Shown: positions 52,350 through 58,852 of the stretch, one piece after another
Position numbering within the stretch: position 1 is the stretch's first letter
Layout: each line of letters begins with the position of its first letter
Source: Verrucomicrobiales bacterium
GTDB taxonomy: Bacteria; Verrucomicrobiota; Verrucomicrobiia; Limisphaerales; UBA9464
Reading direction: 5' to 3'
Assembly: GCA_027488845.1 (NCBI GenBank)
Contig: JAIYBC010000037.1
Location: forward strand, 1 to 58,852
Length of the DNA stretch: 58,852 bases
Made by a program: the position numbers and the translations under genes
The notes under the pieces: model-generated
The model's input: only the letters and a program-made list of their open reading frames with translations
Told to the model about the DNA's origin: nothing
Databases searched by the model: none

Positions 52350-55300
52350 TCACTCCGCACGGAAGCGGAAGAACTTCGTCGGGGTGGTGAGATCCACAGG
52401 GACGTTGGTGACCACGGCCGTGTCGACCCAGCGGGTCATGTCGTCCGAGGACTGCAGGCGGAAGTTCACGAGCGCATTCGTCGAGAACGGCAGCACGAGT
52501 CCGTCGAGACGGATGTCGGCGCGGGGCGCGGTGAAGAGCCCGTAGGTGGCGGGATCGCCGACGACATCCCCGCGTCCGGCGAGGCGGGCGTCGGCGACCT
52601 GGGCGGTGGTGAACAGGTTGAACGCCGCGGGCGAGCCGGTGACCTCGGCCTGGCCAAGGCGACGCAGGCGGAGCAGGGCGTTGGCCTGGGAGCGGGAGGC
52701 CGCACGGTCGGGATCCATGCCGAGCGTGAACAGCGAGGTTTCCGCGGCGTTGGACAGGCCGTCGCCGTCGGAGTCGGCGGTGCCCTGGACGATCCGGCGA
52801 TCGAGGTCGACCGCGGTGTCGGGCATCGCGAACGGCGCGTTGGTGTGGAAGGCCTGCAGGTACTCCGCGAAGGCGTCCTGCTCGGTGCCGGCCCCGGCGA
52901 AGGACGCGCGGGCGGGGAAGCCCGTCGGGAGCGGCGGGGTGAGCGTCGCCGAGTTCAGGTCACGACGCTGGTAGGACTCGGCCCCGTTGAGGCGGAGGAA
53001 GTGCGGGAACGGGTAGTTGTCGCCGCCGAAGTCGGAACCCGCGCTTCCGGCGTTGGCCAGGAAGTTCAGGGTGACGATGCGGACGGGACGATCCGGATCC
53101 AGCACCTCGCCGTCGGCCACGAGCACATCCGTCGGACGGCCCGAGCCGTCGAGCAGCGCGGCGTAGCGGATGCGGGTGCCCGGGGTGATGCCGGTGACGA
53201 CGTTGCTGAGGCTGGTGAAGCGCTGCGCGGTGCCGGAGAGGTCGGCCACCACGACGAGGCCGCCCAGCTGCGGGAACTGGCCGGGCGTGGCCCGGTCGGC
53301 GCCGGTGCCGGTGCTGGCCGCGACGCCGTGTTCCAGCAGCATCTTCAGCTGCGAGGCCTTCACGGTGACCAGCGTCAGCGCGTTGTTGAACTTCAGGGAG
53401 TCCTCGACGTCGAGGCGGCTGATGTCCCCGGCGAGCTTGCCCGCGGACGGGTTGGCGCGGGTGGGGAGCAGCTCTCCGCCCGGGCCGGTGGACCCGATGG
53501 AGTTGCGGATGCCGCCGCCGTTCTTGATCGAGACGGCGACCGAGGGGTCGTACTGGCGGGCGTACCAGAGGTTCGCGTCGGCGGAGAGGTCGCCGAAGTT
53601 CGACTCCTGCTGGCGGACCGTCGTCCGGCGGCCCTCGAGGTAGACCGAGGAGCGGCCGAGGATGAGGCCGTCCTTGGAGTTGATGACCGCGCCGACGGCG
53701 TCGGTCAGGGCCTTGACCGCAGCGCCGCGGGTGCCGGGGGCGAAGGGATCCGCGGAACCCCAGAGCGCGGCGACCTTCGCGGCGGTCGCGGGCTGGGTGT
53801 CACCGGACACGCCGACGACGTCGCCGTTGCCGTCGAAGTCGACGACCAGCTGTCCGACGTACTGGTATTGTCCCTCGGTGCTCACGACCGCCACCCGGCG
53901 GCCCATCTTGTCGGTGGTGAGGAACGGGTACCGGCCCGCGGCGGTGTCGCCGGGGAGCAGGTTGGCGGCGTTGTTCACGTAGATCGTGCCGGAGCCGCCG
54001 GCGACGATGACGTCCACGCCGTCGAGGGCCTGGGCGAGCGCCTTCTCGTTGTCGACCTGCTGGAGCTGGGAGGAGAGGACGATCTTGTTGCAGCCGGCGG
54101 CGCGGAGCGCGTCCACGACCGGCTGGAGATGGGCCGCAAGGGCGGCGATGTCGTACGTGCGGGGGCTGACCACCGCGGAGCCCTGCGGACCGGTGACGCG
54201 CACCGAGCCGGGCGAGGAGATGTTGGCGAGGTCCGGCGGCGTGACGCCGAGCACGCCGATCTTCTCACCGCCGCGCTCCACGATGGTGGCGCGGGCGATC
54301 TTGGGATGGAGGGCGATGTTCGTGGCCGCGGTGCTGACGTAGGAGGCGTCGGTGGCGGGGTTGGCGCGGAACCGGGAGGCCGGGAGGATGGCGGCGGTGG
54401 ACCGTGCCGCGAGGGCGGACTCGGAGGCGGGCACCGAACCGAAGTCGAGGTTCGCGCTCAGGAGCGGGAAGGCGGCGCCGTAGTGGCGGAGACGGGAGAG
54501 GCCGCCGGCGCGGACGTCGGGCAGGACGATGCTGGCGAACTCGGTGGGACCGAGGTCGAACTCGTGGTTGCCGATGCTGGCGACGTCGATGCCGATGGCG
54601 TTGAGGATGGCGATGTCGGGACGTCCGGCGCTTTCGCGGAGGTCGCTGTTGGTGCCCGTGGCGTTGAAGCCGAACAGCTCACCGAACGCGACCTTCAGCG
54701 GCGCGATGGTGGAGGGGTCGTTGCCCGCGGAGAGGAAGGCGCCCGGGATGAAGAGGTCGCCGGCGGCGACGGTCATGGAGGCGTCCACGGCCGGATTGTC
54801 CTCGAGGCGGTCGACGAGCGCGGCGAAGCGCGGCGCGGTCTCGAGGGTCAACACGTCGGCCTCCATGTCGGAGGCGTGGAGGATCTGGAGGCGGAAGTCG
54901 TCGTTCTCGGTGGACGGCGCCTGGCGCGCAACCGTGGCGGGCGTGGCGCCGGACAGGGTCTCGACCAGCCACTGGCGCTGGTCGGCGGAACGGCGACGGA
55001 GGTAGTACTTCGTGGTGACGCCTTCCGGGGTGAAGGTGACGTCGAGGAAGCCGCGGTCGGCGAGGTTGGAGAACTTCAGGTTCGGGCTGTAGCCGAGGAA
55101 CAGGTCGCGGAGGATGTCCTGCTGTCCCGGGAAGTAGCGTTCGATGCCCGGCGAGGAGACGCCGGGTCCGCCGAATTCGAATCCGGCGACCGTGCCGGCG
55201 GGAAGTCCACCGGGTCCGGGGGCGAAGGTCTTCAGCGTGCTGGCCCAGGCGTTGTGGGTGTCGCCCGAGAACACGACCAGCTTCTTGCCGAGGCCCGCGG

Positions 55301-56762
55301 CGGTCTGCAGCAGCGTCTCGCGCTCACGGCCGTATCCGTCCCAGGCGTCCGTGTTGTACGGAAGCGGGTTCGCGCGGTCGAAGGTGGCCTGCTCGTCCGG
55401 GGTGAGCGGGATTCCGGCGGCACGCTTCAGCACCGGGGTGAGGTAGCGGGCGATGGTCGTGGGCGAGACGGAACCGTTGGCGAGCTCGATGAGCAGCTCG
55501 GCGGGCATGGTCATGTTGCCCATCAGCACCTGCTGCCCGAGCACCTGCCAGGTCGCGGTGGAGGAGGCCATGCGGCCCTGCAGCCACTGGAGCTGTTCGG
55601 TGCCGATCAGCTTGCGGTCGCCGGTGTACATCTCGGTCACGTTCCGGGTCACCATCTCGGTGAGCACGATCGTTCCGAGGGCGTTGCCGAACCGGGCGAT
55701 GCCGGCGGTGTCACCGGGGCCGGCCGGCGGGGTCAGGCCGTAGGTCGCGGCGTACTGCGCGACGAGGGCAGGAGTCCCGAGGATCGAGCTGACCCGGGCG
55801 ACCACCTCGTCCGACGTCGGGGCCAGTTCCAACTGGCGTTCCCGCGCGGTGAGGCGCGTCTCCAGCATGTGGAGGGAAAGCAGGTTGCCGAAGTCGAACG
55901 AGCGATAGGCCTTCCGGCGGTCGCCGCCCTGGGGCTCGCGGATCGGCTGCCACTCGTAGTAGGCCCGCAACGCCGCGGTCACGCGGTTCGTCCAGGATCC
56001 CTCGGTGGCCGGGGTGTGGTTCTCGGCGCCGGTGGCGTAGGCGTCGTTCGCGGTCTCGTGGTCGTCCCAGATCACGATGAACGGCGCGGTCGCACGGGCC
56101 GCCTGGAGCTTCGGCGCCCGATGGTACTGCGCGTAGCGCAGACGGTAGTCCTCGAGGGTCACGCACTCGCGGTCCGGCTGGAATCCCTCGGACTCCGCGA
56201 AGGTCTCGGCCTGCGGATAGCCGCCGCGTCCGTATTCGTAGATGTAGTCGCCGACGTGCAGGAGGGCGTCGTAGTCGCCGATCCGGGCGGCCTTGAGGTA
56301 GGCGTCGAACGGGTCGGCGGTGATGTTGGCGCAGCTGAAAACAGCGAGGCGGACGCGGGAAACGTCGCCGGTGGGCAGGGTCTTGGTCCGGCCGGACTCG
56401 GACACCACGGCGCCGGCGTCGGCCGAGAACCGGTAGTGGTAGACCGTTCCCGGGACGAGGCCGGTCGGGATGACCTTCACCGTGTAGTCGCGCTCGGCGT
56501 CGGTGGTGAACGTTCCGGTCAGGAGATTGGTGTCGAACGCCGCCGACGTGGAGATCGACCAGGAGACGGTGACGGGCCCGGCGGTGTCCGGGGTGGCGCG
56601 GGTCCAGAGGACGACCGAGTCCGGTGCGGGATCGCCGGAAGCGACGCCGTGGAGGAAACGGGTGGCGGCGGTGGTCGGGAGACAGGCGCCGGCGCCCGCC
56701 AGGAGGGCCAGGACGGAGCCCCAACTCCGGGTCCGTGACAGCAGGAAGTTCTTCACGCCCAT
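52350..56762 (-). CDS. Giant secreted PhoD-type phosphatase fused to an atypical 5'-nucleotidase
   Basis: A 1470-residue protein with a signal peptide (GSVLALLAGAGACLPTTAA). Domain 1, about residues 35-610, is PhoD-like: FLHGVASGDPAPDSVVLWTRA, SCANITADPFDAYL, ALLHVGDYIYEYGRGG, WDDHETANDAY and LVVFSGDTHNAW. Domain 2, about 620-1250, follows the 5'-nucleotidase plan: LQILHASDMEADV, AAGDLFIPG, IGNHEFDLG and KNGGGIRNSIG in the C-terminal domain. The DxH motif reads SDME and the usual GGHxH reads GGSGT, so metal ligands differ from UshA. Near residue 1330 comes a Ca-type SDGDGLSNAAET motif, and the tail ends FFRFRAE. It probably removes phosphate from extracytoplasmic nucleotides or esters. Confidence 0.86.
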   Translation of the reverse strand: MGVKNFLLSRTRSWGSVLALLAGAGACLPTTAATRFLHGVASGDPAPDSVVLWTRATPDTAGPVTVSWSISTSAAFDTNLLTGTFTTDAERDYTVKVIPTGLVPGTVYHYRFSADAGAVVSESGRTKTLPTGDVSRVRLAVFSCANITADPFDAYLKAARIGDYDALLHVGDYIYEYGRGGYPQAETFAESEGFQPDRECVTLEDYRLRYAQYHRAPKLQAARATAPFIVIWDDHETANDAYATGAENHTPATEGSWTNRVTAALRAYYEWQPIREPQGGDRRKAYRSFDFGNLLSLHMLETRLTARERQLELAPTSDEVVARVSSILGTPALVAQYAATYGLTPPAGPGDTAGIARFGNALGTIVLTEMVTRNVTEMYTGDRKLIGTEQLQWLQGRMASSTATWQVLGQQVLMGNMTMPAELLIELANGSVSPTTIARYLTPVLKRAAGIPLTPDEQATFDRANPLPYNTDAWDGYGRERETLLQTAAGLGKKLVVFSGDTHNAWASTLKTFAPGPGGLPAGTVAGFEFGGPGVSSPGIERYFPGQQDILRDLFLGYSPNLKFSNLADRGFLDVTFTPEGVTTKYYLRRRSADQRQWLVETLSGATPATVARQAPSTENDDFRLQILHASDMEADVLTLETAPRFAALVDRLEDNPAVDASMTVAAGDLFIPGAFLSAGNDPSTIAPLKVAFGELFGFNATGTNSDLRESAGRPDIAILNAIGIDVASIGNHEFDLGPTEFASIVLPDVRAGGLSRLRHYGAAFPLLSANLDFGSVPASESALAARSTAAILPASRFRANPATDASYVSTAATNIALHPKIARATIVERGGEKIGVLGVTPPDLANISSPGSVRVTGPQGSAVVSPRTYDIAALAAHLQPVVDALRAAGCNKIVLSSQLQQVDNEKALAQALDGVDVIVAGGSGTIYVNNAANLLPGDTAAGRYPFLTTDKMGRRVAVVSTEGQYQYVGQLVVDFDGNGDVVGVSGDTQPATAAKVAALWGSADPFAPGTRGAAVKALTDAVGAVINSKDGLILGRSSVYLEGRRTTVRQQESNFGDLSADANLWYARQYDPSVAVSIKNGGGIRNSIGSTGPGGELLPTRANPSAGKLAGDISRLDVEDSLKFNNALTLVTVKASQLKMLLEHGVAASTGTGADRATPGQFPQLGGLVVVADLSGTAQRFTSLSNVVTGITPGTRIRYAALLDGSGRPTDVLVADGEVLDPDRPVRIVTLNFLANAGSAGSDFGGDNYPFPHFLRLNGAESYQRRDLNSATLTPPLPTGFPARASFAGAGTEQDAFAEYLQAFHTNAPFAMPDTAVDLDRRIVQGTADSDGDGLSNAAETSLFTLGMDPDRAASRSQANALLRLRRLGQAEVTGSPAAFNLFTTAQVADARLAGRGDVVGDPATYGLFTAPRADIRLDGLVLPFSTNALVNFRLQSSDDMTRWVDTAVVTNVPVDLTTPTKFFRFRAE

Positions 56763-56937
56763 CCGATATGCTGGAGGTGTGACGATCTCCAGTGCGGCCC
56801 GGTAGCAATCCCGTGAAGTAGAGGTTCCGGCGAAGTGAACGACCTGAACTCCGCGTTACGACGGTTCGCCGGCGGTGTCGGCGGCGGCAACGGGACGGCG
56901 GCGATGGCCGGGAAGGTTCGGAAAGGGCCGGGGAGAT

Positions 56938-57013
<76 letters not shown>

Positions 57014-57086
57014 GTGCCGGGAGGCACTGGAACACTCTGTGGCAACCCGGACGGCCCGCCGAGCCAAAATCGAGATCCCATCGGAT

Positions 57087-57124
57087 GGGGGGGAGTTTCC
57101 AGTTTTCAGTTTCCAGTTTTCAGT
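57087..57124 (+). repeat. TTTTCAG phrase repeat, copy 2
   Basis: GGAGTTTCCAGTTTTCAG then TTTCCAGTTTTCAGT. The opposite-strand copy is at 49279-49318, both beginning with the G-run and GAGTTTCCAGT. The pair flanks the pyrG to tRNA segment in inverted orientation. Confidence 0.75.
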
Positions 57125-57275
57125 ACGGCAGCGCGGAAGTGGGACAACGGCGGGGTCTCAGCAGGGAAAGCGGGGGCGACGTGTTTGGCGGTGGTGGAGG
57201 GAGGGGAATGAAGCCACCGATTCAAATGAGAGGATGTGTTTCAGGGATGGTCGAGTCAGAGCTTCGGTCGGTCGA

Positions 57276-57414
57276 TGTTGGGCCAACACCAAGGCCGATC
57301 CTCGGATTCCATCTGCGCCGATCTGTGAGATCTGCGGATACAACGACCTGTGAAATGGGTGTTTGGGATTTTCATCCACAGATGTTGCAGATGGACACAG
57401 ATCAGGAGGTGGAG
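57276..57414 (+). repeat. 139-bp direct repeat, copy A
   Basis: The same length, without gaps, as copy B at 57608-57746, with about twelve mismatches by hand count. Within it, two 29-nt arms at 57311-57339 and 57374-57402 are near reverse complements of each other (ATCTG units), so each copy can fold into a hairpin. Confidence 0.85.
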
Positions 57415-57607
57415 GGGTCCCCTAGGGGCGTGTCCCTTGTCTGTTCCTTCGGGTGGCCGACGGGCCTGTTCCTTGGGGGTTCAAGCGCACATCCCTGCGT
57501 GTCTACGGGAGGAAACCAACGAAGAATGGATTCTCCAGCTGAGGCTCGGAGGAATCCGAAGGATGCGGGATCTGGCCCATGGACGTGTCCCCAGTGGGTT
57601 CTCCCCT

Positions 57608-57746
57608 TGTTGGGTGAACACCAGGGCAGATCCTCGGATTCCATCTGCGCCGATCTGTGAGATCTGCGGATACAACGGCCTGTGGAATAGGTGTTTGGGA
57701 CTTTCATCCACAGATTTTGAAGATGGACACAAATCGGGAGGTGGAG
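57608..57746 (+). repeat. 139-bp direct repeat, copy B
   Basis: Second copy, exactly 332 bp downstream of copy A and in the same direction. It contains the same ATCTG-rich inverted arms, joined by a GTGTTTGGGA segment. Flanking sequence on either side differs from copy A, so the element itself seems to be the unit. Confidence 0.85.
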
Positions 57747-57930
57747 CGTGGAAGGTGGAAAGCCCTCGTCCCGGTTCGAAGCGCCAGCCGCCACGGGCAG
57801 TTCGGTGATCGACATTCTTGCAGGTGGAACCGAACCGCATCTCAGAAGCTCTGGATTCGTCCAGGAACCCAATCGAAGCGGCGAACAACCTCCACGGGAC
57901 ACCGACGCCCGGCACCGACGCCCAAAGACA

Positions 57931-58095
57931 ATAGGCGAAACCCATCCATTCCATCTCGGCTCGAACCCGTTTCCCTTCAGGACCTTCCAACCAGAGCGAT
58001 TCTTCCGGATACAACAATAGGCGAAACCCAACTCGAAGAGCCCCCCGATTCCCTGGGCGCCCCGGGCCCGTTCGAGCAGTGATAGGCGAAACCCA
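57931..58095 (+). repeat. Three spaced copies of ATAGGCGAAACCCA
   Basis: The 14-mer starts at 57931, 58017 and 58082, spaced 86 and 65 bp, always in the same direction. The third continues AGTT, and its reverse complement almost recurs at 58177-58194 (AACTGGGTTGCGCCCA), next to the cassette border. Confidence 0.75.
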
Positions 58096-58171
58096 GTTCT
58101 TGACTCCCGTTTGCAACCGCCGACGCTCCAAAGAGTTCGCAGGATTACTCAACCAACCCAGATTCATGCTA

Positions 58172-58190
58172 GGCGCAACTGGGTTGCGCC
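58172..58190. other. Perfect hairpin before the cassette core
   Basis: GGCGCAAC and GTTGCGCC form an 8-bp perfect stem with a 3-base loop, ending 9 bp before the GTTAGGC. It could be part of a recombination site. Confidence 0.5.
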
Positions 58191-58198
58191 CAATACCT

Positions 58199-58205
58199 GT
58201 TAGGC
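58199..58205 (+). other. Integron recombination core site GTTAGGC at cassette 5' border
   Basis: GTTAGGC fits the GTTRRRY consensus at which integron cassettes join, and it is followed by ATC and then the ATG of the cassette gene. The partner 5' half site (RYYYAAC) of an upstream attC is not evident, so this may be an attI or a truncated or secondary site. Confidence 0.6.
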
Positions 58206-58208
58206 ATC

Positions 58209-58664
58209 ATGGACACGCTCATTCCATATCTCGCACCTGCGGCCACACTGATTGTTGGTTGCATGGTTGCTTTCATTGCATATCAGCAGTGGCGGGTTGC
58301 TCGAAACAAGTTGCGCATGGATTTGTTTGATCGGCGCTACAAGGTTTATGATGCCACTAGATTGTTTTTGTCAGTGATTTTGAGAGACGCGACATTCAAG
58401 GATTCAGATTTATTTTCGTTTTACGCCGGGATTTCCGACGCCGAGTTTCTTTTTCGAGCGGACGTTACCGATTACCTTGGGCAAATTCGGAAGCGGGCGC
58501 TCGACATGAGGACACACCAGAAGGCTTACGAGCATTTGTCAGTAGGCGATGAGCGTTCCCGCCATGTGCAGGCAGAAAATGACCAGCTTTTGTGGCTTAG
58601 TGAGCAGCTTACCGCGATGGCCAAGACCTTCGCTCCGTATCTTCGCCTTGCGCACATAAAATGA
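58209..58664 (+). CDS. Cassette-borne membrane-anchored hypothetical protein
   Basis: A 151-residue protein with one N-terminal membrane helix (YLAPAATLIVGCMVAFIAY) followed by QQWRVARNKLRMDLFDRRYKVYDAT. This QQ-KLR-DLFDRR-VY pattern is one I know from many small membrane proteins often found in integron cassettes; the role is unknown. The remaining 110 residues are cytosolic and helical. The DNA is visibly AT-richer than the rest of the window and codon use differs, which indicates transfer. It starts four bases after the GTTAGGC core, with almost no leader, and ends 63 bp before the attC-like site, as expected for a gene cassette. No ribosome site is seen. Confidence 0.82.
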   Translation: MDTLIPYLAPAATLIVGCMVAFIAYQQWRVARNKLRMDLFDRRYKVYDATRLFLSVILRDATFKDSDLFSFYAGISDAEFLFRADVTDYLGQIRKRALDMRTHQKAYEHLSVGDERSRHVQAENDQLLWLSEQLTAMAKTFAPYLRLAHIK

Positions 58665-58727
58665 GACCTATTTACATATTAGAGCGACAATCATCAGACT
58701 TGATAGTGTGACGACACGCGCAATAAT

Positions 58728-58816
58728 GCCTAACACATAAGCGAGATAGATCGGGCGGCTGAGGGTGAGGATATTGACGGAGGGTGTTACCGCCCGATTT
58801 CATCTCGCGGTTGGAC
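58728..58816 (+). other. attC-like integron recombination site
   Basis: The left border is GCCTAAC (RYYYAAC). The right border is GTTGGAC (GTTRRRY) at 58810-58816. Between them, arms 58741-58758 and 58790-58808 are imperfect reverse complements (GCGAGAT pairs exactly with ATCTCGC) around a 31-base loop. The total of 89 bp and this R-L-loop-L-R order match an attC. The R arms pair at five of seven positions. Confidence 0.82.
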
Positions 58817-58852
58817 GAAGCCGCGGTGGGAGGCCCGGGGGTGTTATAGGAA

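Larger units (their letters stand above)
57014..58198. other. Gene-free 1.2-kb region of stacked repeats
   Basis: No supported gene. In order it holds a TTTTCAG repeat (57087-57124), two 139-bp direct repeats (57276-57414 and 57608-57746), three copies of ATAGGCGAAACCCA (57931, 58017, 58082), a perfect hairpin (58172-58190) and then the GTTAGGC core of the cassette. Open frames here run through the repeats and show no conserved protein. No integrase gene is visible. Confidence 0.6.

Noticed and set aside
52845-56738. A 1297-residue open frame opposite the PhoD fusion
   Set aside because: It is Gly/Val/Asp-repetitive without any domain. The opposite strand has clear phosphatase motifs.
56763-56937. 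A gene between the PhoD fusion and the tRNA
   Set aside because: Only short frames; the stretch is probably the promoter region for the phosphatase and the 3' flank of the tRNA.
57931-58095. CRISPR array
   Set aside because: Only three 14-bp copies with unequal 86 and 65-bp spacing and no cas gene.
57014-58198. Integron integrase gene beside the cassette
   Set aside because: I looked on both strands for a tyrosine recombinase; no open frame of suitable length or motif is present.

Overview
The window is 58.9 kb of very GC-rich bacterial chromosome. About 42 protein genes, one tRNA and many short intergenic repeats are visible. The gene content points to a heterotrophic Gram-negative of the Verrucomicrobiota; this is inference, since there is no 16S or ribosomal-protein marker. 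It rests on two TonB-dependent receptors, many secreted or lipoprotein enzymes, a PQQ-type propeller with EF-hands, a giant secreted phosphatase with a short aromatic-rich C-terminal tail, and phrase-like intergenic repeats. Few genes have a clear Shine-Dalgarno sequence, so several starts were chosen by homology.

Layout. 1-3.8 kb: a methyltransferase and a fatty-acyl-AMP ligase (minus strand), divergent from an orphan NarL-type response regulator. 4-6.4 kb: 5-oxoprolinase genes, with PxpB and PxpC fused and PxpA overlapping them. 6.4-13.3 kb: a DUF885 lipoprotein, a GlcF-like iron-sulfur protein, a secreted rhodanese, a monoheme CMNCH protein, a secreted thioredoxin, a Sfp-type phosphopantetheinyl transferase and a small coiled-coil/winged-helix protein beside an AT-richer gap. 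13.9-18.4 kb: a diheme cytochrome c and a pair of secreted carbohydrate-type hydrolases. 18.5-27 kb: an AlkC/AlkD-like protein, a TonB receptor, a second methyltransferase, a dimethylglycine-oxidase-like FAD/GcvT protein and a fatty acid hydroxylase-type membrane protein. 27-33.3 kb: two secreted hydrolases and an HrpA helicase.

33.5-40.6 kb is the most coherent block. On the minus strand it encodes a TonB receptor, two NUP-family purine nucleoside proteins (4-bp overlap), an exported adenosine deaminase and a Rieske oxygenase. A PhoD phosphatase/5'-nucleotidase-like fusion lies at 52.3-56.8 kb. Together they suggest extracytoplasmic nucleotide and nucleoside scavenging: phosphate removal, deamination, then phosphorolysis or uptake. 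40.8 kb holds a double-domain GTP cyclohydrolase II whose second copy lacks the zinc cysteines. 42-49 kb holds small hypothetical genes, a VOC protein, an AraC regulator and the EF-hand propeller. CTP synthase and RsmI follow.

The last 1.9 kb is different. After a CAU-anticodon tRNA there is 1.2 kb without genes but with direct and inverted repeats. Then comes an AT-richer gene that begins just after a GTTAGGC core and is followed by a structured 89-bp attC-like site. This looks like an integron gene cassette. No integrase gene is visible. The window has no CRISPR array and no insertion sequence.
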